NCBI GenBank assembly: GCA_021783855.1
Contig: JAJXTL010000042.1
Span: 1 to 20,930 of the forward strand
Direction of reading: 5' to 3'
Source of the DNA: Pseudomonadota bacterium
Lineage (GTDB): Bacteria; Pseudomonadota; Gammaproteobacteria; Burkholderiales; Gallionellaceae
DNA length: 20,930 nucleotides
Shown here piece by piece: positions 1 to 9,396 of the stretch. Each line of letters opens with the position of its first letter. Within the stretch, counting starts at the first letter, position 1. Made by a program: the position numbers and the translations under genes. Under the pieces are notes generated by a model. It was not told the origin of the DNA and searched no databases. It worked only from the letters and a program-made list of their open reading frames with translations.

Positions 1-1
1 T

Positions 2-475
2 GCGGGCGCGGTACTGTCTCCGGCAGACGGACGCGTCATCAAGGTCGAGCGCACGCAAGACCCTTACGGACAGCGTGAAGCGATTCTGATCAGCGTGTTC
101 ATGAACGTCTTCAACGTGCATTCCAACCGCAGTCCGGTGGACGGCAAGATCGAGAAAATTCAGTATTTTCCCGGAAAGTTTGTCAATGCGGATCTGGATA
201 AGGCATCGACGGATAATGAGCGCAACGCCATCGTGCTGACAACCATCGATAAACAGACCGTGACCTTTGTGCAGGTCGCAGGCCTGATCGCCCGCCGCAT
301 CCTGTGTTATGTCAAGGCAGGCGATACGTTGACGCGCGGGCAGCGCTATGGCTTCATACGTTTTGGTTCGCGCGTGGATGTTTACCTGCCGCTGGATGCA
401 AGCGTCAAGGTGAGCATCGGCGACAAGGTGTCCGCCACTACAACGATACTGGCAGTCCTGGCGCAAAACGGTTAA
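2..475 (+). CDS. psd: Phosphatidylserine decarboxylase, 3' part (5' end outside window)
   Basis: This enzyme decarboxylates phosphatidylserine to phosphatidylethanolamine at the inner membrane, the step after PssA. The reading frame is open from base 2 and runs in from upstream, so the N-terminus is missing; the internal ATG at 95 is not a real start. Visible family features are SPADGRV near the start of the fragment, the segment [15 protein letters not shown], and the [11 protein letters not shown] motif. The Gly-Ser pair in that motif (codons 365-370) is the expected self-cleavage site, whose Ser becomes the pyruvoyl cofactor. The RFGS form, rather than LGST, fits the short Psd type. pssA starts 9 bases after the stop, so the two are probably co-transcribed, giving consecutive steps in one operon. 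Confidence 0.93.
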   Translation, partial: AGAVLSPADGRVIKVERTQDPYGQREAILISVFMNVFNVHSNRSPVDGKIEKIQYFPGKFVNADLDKASTDNERNAIVLTTIDKQTVTFVQVAGLIARRILCYVKAGDTLTRGQRYGFIRFGSRVDVYLPLDASVKVSIGDKVSATTTILAVLAQNG

Positions 476-484
476 GCTGGCGAC

Positions 485-1228
485 ATGGATGAATTCAATA
501 CACGCAAGCCGATGAATCTGCGCCGCCGCGGAATTTATCTGTTGCCCAACCTGTTTACCACGGGCGCATTGTTCGCGGGTTTTTATGCCATCGTGCAGGC
601 GATGAATGAAAATTTCGAACAGGCGGCGGTGGCGATCTTTATTGCCATGGTGCTCGATGGTCTGGATGGCAGAGTGGCTCGCATGACGCATACGCAGAGC
701 GAGTTCGGTGCGGAATACGACAGTTTGTCCGACATGGTTTCGTTCGGCGTCGCACCTTCGTTGATTGTGTACGAGTGGGCATTGAAAGGTATGGGCAAAT
801 GGGGGTGGTTTGCCGCCTTCATTTATTGTGTCGCCACGGCATTGCGCCTGGCACGTTTTAATACCAACATCGACGTGGTCGACAAAAATTATTTTCAGGG
901 CCTTCCCAGCCCGGCGGCCGCAGCGCTGGTGGCAGGTTTTGTCTGGGTGATGCTCGATTACGGCAACAGCGGCGAAGCGATGCGCTGGTATGCGGCGACC
1001 CTCACCGTGTTCGCCGGACTGAGCATGGTCAGCAATTTGCCTTTCTACAGCTTCAAAACCATCAATATGCGCAAGAGCGTCCCTTTTCTGGTGATCTTTC
1101 TCGCCGCCATGTTTTTTCTGCTGATTTCCAGTTACCCACCCGGCGTTTTGTTCGGTTTGTTCATGTGCTATGCCCTGTCAGGCTATGTGCTGTGGTTTTT
1201 GCGGCTGCGCCGAAAGCCTGTTGCGTAA
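485..1228 (+). CDS. pssA: CDP-diacylglycerol--serine O-phosphatidyltransferase
   Basis: PssA condenses CDP-diacylglycerol with serine to give phosphatidylserine, the substrate of Psd encoded just upstream. The 247-residue protein is rich in hydrophobic helices. It carries the CDP-alcohol phosphotransferase signature D-G-x2-A-R-x8-G-x3-D-x3-D at about residues 61-83: DG 61-62, AR 65-66, G75, D79 and D83. These residues bind the metal and the CDP group. The start at 485 keeps tight coupling to psd. An internal ATG at 512 is possible, but the N-terminal stretch before the first membrane segment is normal for the family. About 100 bases separate it from leuA; psd-pssA-leuA is a common betaproteobacterial order. 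Confidence 0.95.
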   Translation: MDEFNTRKPMNLRRRGIYLLPNLFTTGALFAGFYAIVQAMNENFEQAAVAIFIAMVLDGLDGRVARMTHTQSEFGAEYDSLSDMVSFGVAPSLIVYEWALKGMGKWGWFAAFIYCVATALRLARFNTNIDVVDKNYFQGLPSPAAAALVAGFVWVMLDYGNSGEAMRWYAATLTVFAGLSMVSNLPFYSFKTINMRKSVPFLVIFLAAMFFLLISSYPPGVLFGLFMCYALSGYVLWFLRLRRKPVA

Positions 1229-1330
1229 GCCGTTACACATGTTTCCGGCAGTTTTTTACGTCAAACCCCTGTGCTTCAATCCATGCGTGCCAGCAGTTGC
1301 GCCGGTTAATCTATTTTTCAGGAGTTTTTC

Positions 1331-2866
1331 ATGACCGATAAACTAATCATATTCGATACCACGTTGCGCGATGGCGAGCAAAGTCCGGGCGCTGCGATGA
1401 CCCGCGAAAAGAAGCTGCGCATCGCACGTCAGCTGGAAAAACTGGGTGTGGATGTGATCGAAGCGGGCTTTGCCGCAGCCAGTGTGGGCGACTTTGAAGC
1501 GGTGAAAGCGGTCGCCGAAACGGTTCGTGAATCCACCGTATGTTCGCTGGCGCGTGCCAGCGAGAACGATGTGCGCCGTGCCGGGGAGGCGATCCAACCC
1601 GCAAAATCGGGCCGTATCCATACGTTCATTGCCACAAGTTCCATCCATATGCAGCACAAGTTGCGCATGAATGAGGATCAGGTGGTCGAGCGCGCGGTTC
1701 AAGCGGTGAAATGGGCGCTCGAATATACCGACGATGTGGAATTTTCCGCCGAAGATGCGGTGCGCTCCGAGATGGATTTTCTGGTGCGGGTGTTCGATGA
1801 AGTCATCAAGGCAGGCGCCAAAACGCTGAACGTGCCGGATACGGTAGGCTATTCGATCCCCGCCGGCTGGGGCGAACGCATGAAACAGCTGATTGCGCGC
1901 GTGCCGGGTTCCGATAAGGTGATCTGGTCCACGCATTGCCACAACGATCTGGGGCCGGCGGTGGCCAACTCCTTGTCGGCGGTGATGAACGGCGCGCGTC
2001 AGGTCGAATGCACCATTAACGGGCTGGGCGAGCGCGCAGGCAATGCGGCGCTGGAAGAAATCGTGATGGCGGTGAAGACACGCCGCGATGTGTTCAATCT
2101 GGACACGCGCATCGACACCACGCAGATCGTAACGACTTCCAAACTGGTATCCAGCATCACCGGTTACCCGGTGCAGCCGAACAAGGCAATCGTCGGGGCG
2201 AATGCATTTGCCCATGAATCCGGCATCCATCAGGACGGCGTGTTGAAACACCGTGAGACTTACGAGATCATGCGCGCGGAAGACGTGGGCTGGAATGCCA
2301 ACAAGCTGACGCTGGGCAAGCTATCCGGCCGCAATGCCTTGCGTTCGCGTTTCACCGAGTTGAACATCGAGTTTGCGACGGATGAGGCGTTCAACGCGGC
2401 CTTTTTGCGCTTCAAGGAGCTGGCCGATCGCAAGAGCGAAATTTTCGATGAGGACCTGCAGGCGCTGGTGAGCGATGAGGCAATAGCCGAAGTCAATGAA
2501 CATTACCGTCTGATCTCACTGCGTGCGCACAGCGAAACCGGCATCTTGCCGGTTGCAAAAGTGGTGATGAGCATCGGCGCCGACAAGTTCGATGCCGAGA
2601 TGCAGGGCGGCGGGCCGGTGGATGCCACCTTTAAGGCCATCGAAAAAATCGTGCACAGCGGCACCGAGTTACAGCTGTATTCGGTGAACAACATTACCAG
2701 CGGTACCGATGCGCAGGGCGAAGTGACGGTGCGTCTGGCGCGCGGCGGACGCATCGTCAACGGGCAGGGTGCGGATACCGACATCGTGGTGGCCTCCGCC
2801 AAGGCCTATCTGAATGCGCTGAACAAATTGCACAGCAAGGATGAACGCGCACACCCGCAGGTGTGA
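1331..2866 (+). CDS. leuA: 2-isopropylmalate synthase
   Basis: LeuA catalyses the first committed step of leucine synthesis, condensing acetyl-CoA with 2-oxoisovalerate in the cytoplasm. The N-terminal TIM-barrel HMGL-like domain opens with [12 protein letters not shown] (residues 9-20; D14 binds the divalent metal). It continues with [10 protein letters not shown] near residue 200, which supplies the metal-binding His pair, and NGLGERAGN, the second signature. The last ~130 residues match the LeuA regulatory domain that binds leucine for feedback inhibition. At 511 residues it has the usual bacterial length. The ATG follows an AGGAG ribosome site at 1320-1324. A hairpin terminator lies just after the stop. 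Confidence 0.96.
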   Translation: MTDKLIIFDTTLRDGEQSPGAAMTREKKLRIARQLEKLGVDVIEAGFAAASVGDFEAVKAVAETVRESTVCSLARASENDVRRAGEAIQPAKSGRIHTFIATSSIHMQHKLRMNEDQVVERAVQAVKWALEYTDDVEFSAEDAVRSEMDFLVRVFDEVIKAGAKTLNVPDTVGYSIPAGWGERMKQLIARVPGSDKVIWSTHCHNDLGPAVANSLSAVMNGARQVECTINGLGERAGNAALEEIVMAVKTRRDVFNLDTRIDTTQIVTTSKLVSSITGYPVQPNKAIVGANAFAHESGIHQDGVLKHRETYEIMRAEDVGWNANKLTLGKLSGRNALRSRFTELNIEFATDEAFNAAFLRFKELADRKSEIFDEDLQALVSDEAIAEVNEHYRLISLRAHSETGILPVAKVVMSIGADKFDAEMQGGGPVDATFKAIEKIVHSGTELQLYSVNNITSGTDAQGEVTVRLARGGRIVNGQGADTDIVVASAKAYLNALNKLHSKDERAHPQV

Positions 2867-2881
2867 TTTGCCTGCAAAAAA

Positions 2882-2901
2882 GGCGCCAAAAGCGCCGTTT
2901 T
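2882..2901 (+). terminator. Rho-independent terminator after leuA
   Basis: The stem ggcgc/gcgcc (2882-2886 with 2892-2896) has a five-base loop, is followed by GTTTT and is preceded by a run of six A. It starts 16 bases after the leuA stop. The flanking A and T tracts mean it could act weakly in both directions. Confidence 0.65.
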
Positions 2902-2953
2902 CCAGCTATTTGCGTTCTGAAGTTGAAAGCTTGGCTACATCGACATCTTGAAA

Positions 2954-3171
2954 TTAGGGAACCACTGATTTTTTCGTCTTCCCCGCACAAGGGAGTAAGC
3001 AGGCAAATCGCGAAGCGGCTGCTCGCAAAAGCGGGGAACCAGCGCCTTGTGTAACCGGGTGGCCGTTCCTCGAAACTTCGGCCTTTGGCCTCGTTTTCCC
3101 GCCGCAGCCTGCCCTCGTTGGGGTGGTCGGGGGCGGGAACGACAAAACCGAATAAATCAGCATTACCCTAA
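2954..3171. mobile_element. MITE-like inverted-repeat element (218 bp, non-coding)
   Basis: The ends are imperfect terminal inverted repeats of about 23 bp. The left end (2954-2976) begins TTAGGG and runs to ctgattttttcg; the right end (3149-3171) begins cgaataaatcag and finishes CCCTAA. Inside is a second perfect inverted repeat, ttccccgc (2979-2986) with gcggggaa (3031-3038), and a smaller ggcc-ttt-ggcc hairpin near 3080-3092. No convincing reading frame spans it, and no transposase is present, so any movement would need help in trans. I do not recognise the family. It sits where the local gene order departs from the usual betaproteobacterial pattern. Confidence 0.5.
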
Positions 3172-3458
3172 CTCAAGTTGAGCGACTGGTTTCGGTAATC
3201 AAGCTGGCCTTCATGGCAATCGTCCCGGCAGGCCATGTTAAGGGTTGCGAATGGAAAGATTCCTGATGAATTCGATGCTTGCGTCAGGTGGCTATCCTTG
3301 GACGATTGTGCGTGTGAAAAGTTGTGGTCAGTAGCGCTCGAAACGGCAAGTGTGGCTGGAGATATCAAGCCTTTTGCTCCATTTTTATAGTGCAGGAAAT
3401 GCATGTTTGGGAAGCAGTGCCGTGATTTCTTCAAAACAGGAATATCCTTCAGACGGTA
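3172..3458. other. Gene-free stretch upstream of lpxC
   Basis: I see no supported gene on either strand here. A minus-strand open frame crosses the region but continues antisense through all of lpxC and has a low-complexity composition, so I do not call it. The only local structure noticed is an 11-base palindrome, CTCAAGTTGAG, at 3172-3182, immediately next to the inverted-repeat element. Confidence 0.5.
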
Positions 3459-3467
3459 TGTTAGAAT
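3459..3467 (+). promoter_or_regulatory. Extended -10 promoter for lpxC
   Basis: TG-T-TAGAAT (3459-3467) matches the extended -10 pattern TGnTAnAAT. I see no good -35 at standard spacing, which is typical of extended -10 promoters. Transcription would begin near 3474, so the ATG at 3474 would have no leader; this favours translation from the ATG at 3498. Confidence 0.4.
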
Positions 3468-3497
3468 ACCCGCATGAAACTTGCCCTTAATAAGCCA

Positions 3498-4403
3498 ATG
3501 GTTAAGCAGCGCACCTTGAAGTCCTCCGTCAGTGTGACGGGTGTTGGCTTGCACAGCGGCGAAAAAGTCACTCTGTCCCTGCATCCCGGGTCCGTAAACA
3601 GCGGCATCGTGTTTCGCCGTGTGGATGTTAAGCCGGTGCGTGATATTAAGGCGCGCGCCGATCTGGTTCACGATACAAGGCTTTCCACCTGCATGGAGCA
3701 AAACGGGGTGCGGGTTGCCACCATCGAACACCTGATGTCGGCACTGGCCGGCCTGGGTATAGATAACGCCTGCATAGAAATGAACGGCGCTGAAGTGCCG
3801 ATCATGGACGGCAGCGCCGGTACCTTTATTTTTCTGTTGCAATCCGCAGGTATTGTCGAACAGTCGGCGGCTAAAAAATTTATCCGCATCAAAAAAACAG
3901 TCGAGGTACGCCAGGGCGATAAGTGGGTCAGATTTGAGCCGTACAACGGTTATAAATTGACCTTTACCATTAATTTTGCCCATCCGGTTTTTGCCAACAC
4001 CAAACAGCATGTGACGGTTGATCTTGACGAAAACTCCTACATACGCGAGATCAGTCGCGCGCGCACCTTTGGCTTCATGCAGGATGTGGAAAGCATGCGG
4101 GCGCAGGGTTTGGCGCTGGGCGGCAGTCTGGACAACGCGATAGTCATGGACGAGTATCGCGTGCTCAATGCAGATGGCCTGCGGTTCGAAGATGAATTCG
4201 TCAAACATAAGGTGCTGGATGCCATCGGCGATTTGTATCTGTTGGGTCATCCGGTGATCGGCGCTTTTTCCGGTTTCAAGTCGGGCCATGCGCTGAATAA
4301 CGCTCTGCTGCGCGAACTGCTTGCCGATGAACATGCGTGGGAATTCGTCACGTTTGACAATGTTGAAGATGCGCCCGCATTCCTGCGCCTGCAGGTGGCC
4401 TGA
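3498..4403 (+). CDS. lpxC: UDP-3-O-acyl-N-acetylglucosamine deacetylase
   Basis: LpxC is the zinc-dependent deacetylase that commits UDP-3-O-acyl-GlcNAc to lipid A synthesis. The expected residues are all present in this 301-residue protein: E77-H78 in TIEHLMS, H237 and D241 in HKVLDAIGD (zinc ligands with H78), and H264 in KSGHALNN (the E. coli H265 equivalent). I start it at 3498 because MVKQRTLK aligns with the family N-terminus MIKQRTLK. An in-frame ATG at 3474 would add eight unmatched residues and sits at the predicted transcription start. In many betaproteobacteria lpxC follows ftsZ; here the upstream gene is leuA, with a MITE-like element between. Confidence 0.95.
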   Translation: MVKQRTLKSSVSVTGVGLHSGEKVTLSLHPGSVNSGIVFRRVDVKPVRDIKARADLVHDTRLSTCMEQNGVRVATIEHLMSALAGLGIDNACIEMNGAEVPIMDGSAGTFIFLLQSAGIVEQSAAKKFIRIKKTVEVRQGDKWVRFEPYNGYKLTFTINFAHPVFANTKQHVTVDLDENSYIREISRARTFGFMQDVESMRAQGLALGGSLDNAIVMDEYRVLNADGLRFEDEFVKHKVLDAIGDLYLLGHPVIGAFSGFKSGHALNNALLRELLADEHAWEFVTFDNVEDAPAFLRLQVA

Positions 4404-4451
4404 ATGATGTGCGCGCAATAAATTGCGCGTCTGTAATCCGGGGGTGGTGGT

Positions 4452-4652
4452 GTGTTGATCCTGCGTCTTGTTCTGATTCTGGTCACCCTGATGCTGGTAT
4501 TGTCGGGCGGCATGTATATCTTTACGCGCAACCGGCGCTATCTCGAATTTGCCTGGAAAACGGTGCGCTTCACGGCGCTGCTGTTGCTGGTTTTTGTCCT
4601 GCTGTTTGTGCTGGAGCGCTATGTGCTGGTGGCATGGCGGGTATTCCTGTAG
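4452..4652 (+). CDS. Small two-helix membrane protein (hypothetical)
   Basis: This is a 66-residue protein starting at GTG and rich in Leu, Val and Phe. Two hydrophobic helices (about residues 2-22 and 40-62) flank a short basic segment, FTRNRRYLEFAWKTVR. Small membrane proteins of this kind often lie between lpxC and the DUF721/dciA gene in betaproteobacteria, which supports its being real. It follows lpxC by 48 bases on the same strand and is probably co-transcribed. A competing frame (4409-4684) is Cys- and Trp-rich with no family resemblance, so I reject it. The function is unknown; an inner-membrane location is inferred. Confidence 0.65.
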   Translation: MLILRLVLILVTLMLVLSGGMYIFTRNRRYLEFAWKTVRFTALLLLVFVLLFVLERYVLVAWRVFL

Positions 4653-4739
4653 GTCGGGATTCCATTCGGAAACAGGAGCTTTAGTTTCGAGGGAAGATCC
4701 TCTCGGTCTTGCGGCATCGTCACGGCATGAACGAAGTTT

Positions 4740-4772
4740 GTCTGGTTTAAAGCCTGACTTACGATTTTTTTT
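4740..4772 (+). terminator. Possible terminator for the lpxC unit
   Basis: An imperfect stem, gtctggtt with aagcctgac (4740-4758, one T-T mismatch and one G-T pair), is followed at 4765-4772 by eight T. The T run lies inside the 3' end of the convergent dciA gene. It would end transcription arriving from lpxC. The stem is weak, so this is tentative. Confidence 0.3.
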
Positions 4773-5181
4773 GCGAAAATTTTTCCAGTGCCTGTTTGAG
4801 GGGTGATTCGATGAGGCTTTCGCTGAGTTCATGCAGCTGGCGTTGTGCTGTGCTGCTCAGGATGCGCGGAGTGCGTATGATCGGGACGGGGGCGTAGCTC
4901 ACTTGCACCTTGACCCTGATTCCGCTAACCTCGCACCCCCTGTCCTGCAATTTGTTTACGATATCCGGCGCCAGCTGGCGCAGTTTTGCGGCGAGTGTGC
5001 CGTTATTCGCGGCGATGTGGAGTGTGCCGTGGCGCAACCCCGTCACCTGGCAGGATTGTGCGATGTAGGGTGGTGCGACATGGGCAAACTGTTGTTGCAA
5101 CGCTGTCAGAGTGTGCGCGGTGTCGAGCAGGTGGCGCAACTGCGGGTCATCGCTCATCAGGGATTTTAAACGCTGGGTCAC
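4759..5181 (-). CDS. dciA: DciA (DUF721) replicative helicase loader/operator
   Basis: DUF721 proteins, now named DciA, act at replication initiation by helping load the DnaB helicase in bacteria lacking a DnaC-type loader. The 140-residue product has the family layout. An N-terminal region carries the L-R-H-G-T-L-H-I-x-A-x-N-G-T-x-A-x-L-R core (about residues 49-68), followed by a valine-rich strand segment (IRVKVQVSY). A polar C-terminal tail ends in Lys-rich FSQKKS. The start is GTG at 5181. It is transcribed divergently from the M23 peptidase gene, with only 27 bases between the start codons, so the promoters must overlap coding sequence. Assignment rests on pattern and on its usual place beside lpxC and secA. 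Confidence 0.82.
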   Translation of the reverse strand: MTQRLKSLMSDDPQLRHLLDTAHTLTALQQQFAHVAPPYIAQSCQVTGLRHGTLHIAANNGTLAAKLRQLAPDIVNKLQDRGCEVSGIRVKVQVSYAPVPIIRTPRILSSTAQRQLHELSESLIESPLKQALEKFSQKKS

Positions 5182-5208
5182 GGATTGCTTTACAGATAAG
5201 GAAGAAGC

Positions 5209-6102
5209 GTGAATGTTATTCTAGTTTCCAATCGATGGGCAGAGTCTCGCAGTATTTATTTGGGCGGCAGGCAGCTCGTCTTATTGATGTTGCTACTGTT
5301 CGGCTTGATGATCGTGGTGATTATGGGCGTGCAGTTTGCCTTGCTGCGTCTGGCACCGGACGGTGTGGGGCAAGTGCTGATAAACCGCATGCCGATTCAA
5401 CTGAACCAGCATCTTTATGAACGCAGCAGTCTGGATACGCTGGCCATCAAGCTGGGTGAAATGCAGGCGCGCGTGCAGCGTCTGGACGCACTGGGAGGGC
5501 GTCTGGTAAAGCTTGCAGGCATGAAATCATCGGACTTTCAATTCGATCAGCCGCCCGCGCAGGGCGGCCCATTGGTATCGCAGGCTTCGCTGTCATCCGC
5601 CGGTCTGGCGCAACAGCTGGATGCATTGACACGAGTGGTCGCCGACAGATCCGATAAGCTGGTAACGCTGGAAACACTGCTGATGCAGAATCAATTGAGC
5701 CGGGCGCTGTTGCCGTCGAGCGCACCAATAAATGACGGGGTGTATACCTCCAATTTCGGCTGGCGGCTGGACCCCTTTACGGGCAAGAGCGCCATGCACG
5801 AGGGCGTTGATTTCATGGCCGAGGCGGGCACTGCCATTCTCGCCTCGGCCGGCGGGGTGGTTGTGTATGCAGATACACACCCTCAGTATGGTAATATGGT
5901 CGAGATCGACCATGGCAACGATATTGTGACGCGTTATGCACACGCCTCGAAGCTGCTGGTCAAGGTGGGTCAGGTGGTGCGGCGCGGCGATAAAATTGCC
6001 GAAGTAGGCAGCACCGGACGTTCCACGGGCAATCATTTGCATTTTGAAGTTCGTTATAAAGGTATTGCGCAAAATCCTGTGCGTTTCCTGCAAGCCGGTT
6101 GA
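5209..6102 (+). CDS. M23 family metallopeptidase (membrane-anchored, periplasmic)
   Basis: This is probably a zinc endopeptidase or LytM-domain factor acting on peptidoglycan cross-links. The start is GTG at 5209 with AAGGAAGA just upstream. Residues 22-45 form a single transmembrane helix, and residues 75-165 look like a coiled-coil linker (LGEMQARVQRLDALGGRLVK and following). The C-terminal M23 domain opens with SNFGWRLDPFTG (181-192). Its zinc and catalytic residues are H197 and D201 (HEGVD), H245 (YAHAS), and H276 and H278 (HLHFE), so the domain looks active rather than degenerate. 297 residues is normal. It sits directly before secA, a frequent betaproteobacterial arrangement. The cleaved bond and partners cannot be told from sequence. 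Confidence 0.9.
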   Translation: MNVILVSNRWAESRSIYLGGRQLVLLMLLLFGLMIVVIMGVQFALLRLAPDGVGQVLINRMPIQLNQHLYERSSLDTLAIKLGEMQARVQRLDALGGRLVKLAGMKSSDFQFDQPPAQGGPLVSQASLSSAGLAQQLDALTRVVADRSDKLVTLETLLMQNQLSRALLPSSAPINDGVYTSNFGWRLDPFTGKSAMHEGVDFMAEAGTAILASAGGVVVYADTHPQYGNMVEIDHGNDIVTRYAHASKLLVKVGQVVRRGDKIAEVGSTGRSTGNHLHFEVRYKGIAQNPVRFLQAG

Positions 6103-6106
6103 TTTA

Positions 6107-6135
6107 TTAACTTGTTGATTATTAAAATTTATAAT
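6107..6135 (+). promoter_or_regulatory. Sigma-70 promoter for secA
   Basis: A consensus -10, TATAAT (6130-6135), lies 17 bases after TTAACT (6107-6112, four of six matches to TTGACA). Transcription would start near 6142, giving a leader of about 38 bases to the secA ATG at 6180. Confidence 0.55.
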
Positions 6136-6179
6136 GGAGAGATGGTTTTGAACCAGCTCGCCCTGTGGTTGAGAAAAAC

Positions 6180-8891
6180 ATGATTTCAAAAGCATTAAAA
6201 AGTATTTTCGGTAGTCGTAACGATCGCCTGCTCAAGCAATATCGCGTGACAGTCAAGGAAATCAACCAGTTGGAAGCCGACATCGCGAAACTCAGCGACG
6301 AGCAACTGCGCGAAAAAACCGGAATTTTCCGGCAACGCTATGCCAACGGCGAAACGCTGGATGTCCTGCTGCCCGAGGCGTTTGCCGTGGTGCGCGAAGC
6401 GAGTGTACGGGCGCTGGGGATGCGCCACTATGATGTACAGATGATAGGCGGGATGGTGCTGCATTACGGCAAGATCGCCGAAATGCGTACCGGCGAAGGT
6501 AAAACGCTGATGGCGACTCTGCCTGTCTACCTGAATGCGATTACCGGCCTTGGCGTGCATGTGGTCACGGTAAACGATTATCTGGCGGCGCGTGATGCGG
6601 CGTGGATGGGCAGGTTGTACCGCTTCCTTGGTCTGTCGGTTGGCGTGATCGTCTCGCAGATGCCGTCGGATGAGAAACAGGAGGCCTACGCGGCAGACAT
6701 TACCTACGGCACCAACAACGAATTCGGCTTCGATTATCTGCGCGATAATATGGCAAGCCAGATGAGTGAGCGCTTTCAGCGCAAACTGAATTTCGCTATC
6801 GTGGACGAGGTGGACTCCATCCTGATCGACGAGGCGCGCACCCCGCTGATTATCTCCGGTCAGGCTGAAGGCGATGTCAATGTCTATGTGAAGATCAACG
6901 AGCTGGTGAAGAAGCTGGTGCGTCAAACCGAGGAAGACGGTCCGGGAGACTATTCGGTAGACGAAAAGAATTATCAGATTCTGCTCTCCGAGATCGGTCA
7001 TGAACACGCCGAAAATATTCTCACTGAGGCGGGTTTGTTGCCGCCGAATGGCAGTCTGTATGATGCCGCGAACATTTCCCTGATACACCATCTGTATGCC
7101 GCCTTGCGCGCGCATTCGCTGTATCACAGAGACCAGGGTTATGTGGTGCAGGATGGCGAAGTCGTCATTGTGGATGAACACACCGGTCGTTTGATGTCGG
7201 GACGGCGCTGGTCGGACGGTCTGCATCAGGCTGTCGAGGCGAAAGAAGGCGTGGAGATCAAGAAGGAAAATCAGACGCTGGCGTCGATTACTTTCCAGAA
7301 TTATTTCCGTATGTATAACAAGCTGGGCGGCATGACCGGTACGGCGGACACCGAGGCCTACGAATTCCAGCAAATCTATAATCTGGAAACGGTCATCATT
7401 CCGCCTAACCGCCCGACGATCCGCCGCGATATGATGGACAAGGTGTATCTCACCACGATGGAAAAATATCGCGCGGTGATCGTGGATATCAAGGATTGTT
7501 ATGAGCGCGGCCAGCCGGTGCTGGTGGGGACGACCTCCATCGAAAACTCCGAACTGTTGTCCGAGTTGCTGAAAAAGGAAAAGCTGCCGCATCAGGTGTT
7601 GAACGCCAAGCAACATGAGCGTGAGGCGGAAATTGTGGCGCAGGCCGGCAAGCCGAAAATGGTGACGATTGCGACCAATATGGCGGGCCGCGGTACGGAT
7701 ATCGTGCTGGGCGGCAGTATCGAGAAACTGATCGAGGCGGTTCGCGAAGATGAGTCGCTGGATGATGGTGCGCGCGAGACGCGCATCGAGCAAATGAAGG
7801 CAGACTGGAAGTTGCTGCACGAGCAGGTGATCAAAAGCGGCGGTCTGCATATTATCGGCACCGAACGTCATGAGTCGCGGCGCGTGGATAACCAGTTGCG
7901 TGGCCGTTCCGGCCGCCAGGGCGATCCGGGATCGAGCCGTTTCTATCTGTCGCTGGAAGATCCGCTGTTGCGTATTTTCGCCTCGGATCGGGTTGCTGCG
8001 ATCATGAACAAGTTCAAGTTGCCTGAAGGTGAAGCGATTGAGCACGTATGGGTAACGCGCGCGATCGAAAATGCGCAGCGCAAGGTCGAAGCGCGCAACT
8101 TCGATATGCGCAAGCAGATACTGGAATACGACGATGTCGCCAACGATCAGCGCAAGGTGATCTACCAGCAGCGCACCGAATTGCTTGAAAGCGAAGACAT
8201 CTCGGAAACAGTCGCGGGGATGCGCGACAGCGTGCTGGACGATACCATCAGTCTATATATCACGCCGCACAGTATGGAAGAGCAATGGGATGTGGCGGGT
8301 CTGGAAAAAATGCTCGCAGCCGAATTTCAGCTGGAGTTGCCGCTGGCGAAGTGGCTGGACGAAGATAAGAGTCTGAATGAAGCAGGTTTGCGCGCCCGCG
8401 TCTTCGAACACGCGAAGCAGTTATATCAGGCCAAGGTGGAGCTGGTAGGCAGCGACGGCATGCATCATTACGAACGGGCCATCATGCTGCAAAGCGTGGA
8501 TGTGCACTGGCGCGAACACCTGTCCGCGCTGGATCACTTGCGTCAGGGCATACATCTGCGCGGGTATGCGCAAAAAAATCCCAAACAGGAATACAAGCGT
8601 GAAGCATTTGAGTTGTTTTCGACGATGCTGGATGTCATCAAGCGTGAAGTGATCCAGGTGTTGATGAACGTGCAGGTGCGCAGTGAAGTGGAAGTCGAAC
8701 CGGTTGCACCGGCACCGCTCGCAGTGCAGTATCATCACGCCGATTATGAGGAAGCGCTGGCTCAGGATGCCGGATCAGAGGGTGAAGAGCATCAGCCGTT
8801 CGTGCGAGGCGGCAAGAAAACCGGTCGCAACGACCCCTGCCCATGCGGTTCGGGCAAGAAATACAAACAGTGCCATGGACAATTGAATTAA
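6180..8891 (+). CDS. secA: Preprotein translocase ATPase SecA
   Basis: SecA is the ATP-driven motor that pushes unfolded preproteins through SecYEG. The start at 6180 gives [16 protein letters not shown], matching the family N-terminus; a GTG five codons earlier is possible but less likely. The helicase core has Walker A GEGKT (105-109) and Walker B DEVD (209-212), followed by [10 protein letters not shown]. The preprotein cross-linking region follows, then the second nucleotide domain with [14 protein letters not shown] and [11 protein letters not shown]. The C-terminus holds the complete zinc motif C-x-C-x8-C-H ([14 protein letters not shown]), which binds SecB and phospholipid. 903 residues is full length, with no sign of damage. 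Confidence 0.98.
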   Translation: MISKALKSIFGSRNDRLLKQYRVTVKEINQLEADIAKLSDEQLREKTGIFRQRYANGETLDVLLPEAFAVVREASVRALGMRHYDVQMIGGMVLHYGKIAEMRTGEGKTLMATLPVYLNAITGLGVHVVTVNDYLAARDAAWMGRLYRFLGLSVGVIVSQMPSDEKQEAYAADITYGTNNEFGFDYLRDNMASQMSERFQRKLNFAIVDEVDSILIDEARTPLIISGQAEGDVNVYVKINELVKKLVRQTEEDGPGDYSVDEKNYQILLSEIGHEHAENILTEAGLLPPNGSLYDAANISLIHHLYAALRAHSLYHRDQGYVVQDGEVVIVDEHTGRLMSGRRWSDGLHQAVEAKEGVEIKKENQTLASITFQNYFRMYNKLGGMTGTADTEAYEFQQIYNLETVIIPPNRPTIRRDMMDKVYLTTMEKYRAVIVDIKDCYERGQPVLVGTTSIENSELLSELLKKEKLPHQVLNAKQHEREAEIVAQAGKPKMVTIATNMAGRGTDIVLGGSIEKLIEAVREDESLDDGARETRIEQMKADWKLLHEQVIKSGGLHIIGTERHESRRVDNQLRGRSGRQGDPGSSRFYLSLEDPLLRIFASDRVAAIMNKFKLPEGEAIEHVWVTRAIENAQRKVEARNFDMRKQILEYDDVANDQRKVIYQQRTELLESEDISETVAGMRDSVLDDTISLYITPHSMEEQWDVAGLEKMLAAEFQLELPLAKWLDEDKSLNEAGLRARVFEHAKQLYQAKVELVGSDGMHHYERAIMLQSVDVHWREHLSALDHLRQGIHLRGYAQKNPKQEYKREAFELFSTMLDVIKREVIQVLMNVQVRSEVEVEPVAPAPLAVQYHHADYEEALAQDAGSEGEEHQPFVRGGKKTGRNDPCPCGSGKKYKQCHGQLN

Positions 8892-8910
8892 CAGACCTAA
8901 GGAGAATGCA

Positions 8911-9396
8911 ATGTCATTAGTGATCGACACGCTGCGCACCTCACCGGTGACGGAAGAGTTGAGCGAGGCTGAAGTGGAAATTCTGGCTGAATTGTTCGAG
9001 GTTCAGGACTACAAGACAGGCGAAGTGATCGTTCAGCCTAATGATGAACAACCCGACAACTTGTATATCCTGGCTTCAGGCGATATCGAGGTAAAGATAG
9101 AAAGCAATGGCGAAGAGTCCACCGTTCATGTGCTAAAGCCGGGCGATCTGGCTGGCATGATTACGTTTGCAGGCGGCGCTGCATCGCAAGTCAGCGCGAC
9201 GCTTTATGCGGTCGGCACGACCCAGGTTCTGAGCATGCAGCGGCTGCGTTTTGAAGGACTGCTCAACTCGCATCCCAAGCTGGTTTATCGCGTGATGCGC
9301 GGCGTTATCCGTAACATGCACGGCATCGTGCGTCGGGTGAACAGCGAATCTGCCGAGCTTTCCAATTATATTTACAAGACCGGTGGTCGTTACTAA
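8911..9396 (+). CDS. Stand-alone cyclic-nucleotide-binding-fold protein (no DNA-binding domain)
   Basis: This 161-residue protein has the Crp/Fnr-type cNMP-binding beta-roll (about residues 20-125): YKTGEVIVQPNDEQPDNLYILASGDIEV, then HVLKPGDLAGMITFAGG. It ends after one long helix (about 120-150). No helix-turn-helix follows, so it is not a DNA-binding regulator by itself. In cAMP-binding members the phosphate cassette carries an Arg (R-x-A); here the matching stretch is GGAASQVSATLYA without it, so the ligand is doubtful. A good AAGGAG site precedes the ATG. It lies 19 bases after secA and is probably co-transcribed. The TAA stop overlaps the left end of a palindromic repeat. Function unknown; a sensing or protein-interaction role is inferred. 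Confidence 0.8.
   Translation: MSLVIDTLRTSPVTEELSEAEVEILAELFEVQDYKTGEVIVQPNDEQPDNLYILASGDIEVKIESNGEESTVHVLKPGDLAGMITFAGGAASQVSATLYAVGTTQVLSMQRLRFEGLLNSHPKLVYRVMRGVIRNMHGIVRRVNSESAELSNYIYKTGGRY

Noticed and set aside
1229..1330. Terminator or attenuator between pssA and leuA
   Set aside because: gccg...cggc followed by T residues gives only a four-base stem with a long loop; no leucine-rich leader peptide was found.
3168..4832. 554-residue open frame on the minus strand
   Set aside because: It is antisense to all of lpxC and its neighbours, with a His/Gln-rich low-complexity translation and no recognisable domain. lpxC on the plus strand has every catalytic residue.
6195..8045. 616-residue open frame opposite secA
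   Set aside because: It is antisense to a fully conserved secA. Its composition (His, Arg, Gln rich) reflects codon bias of the real gene.
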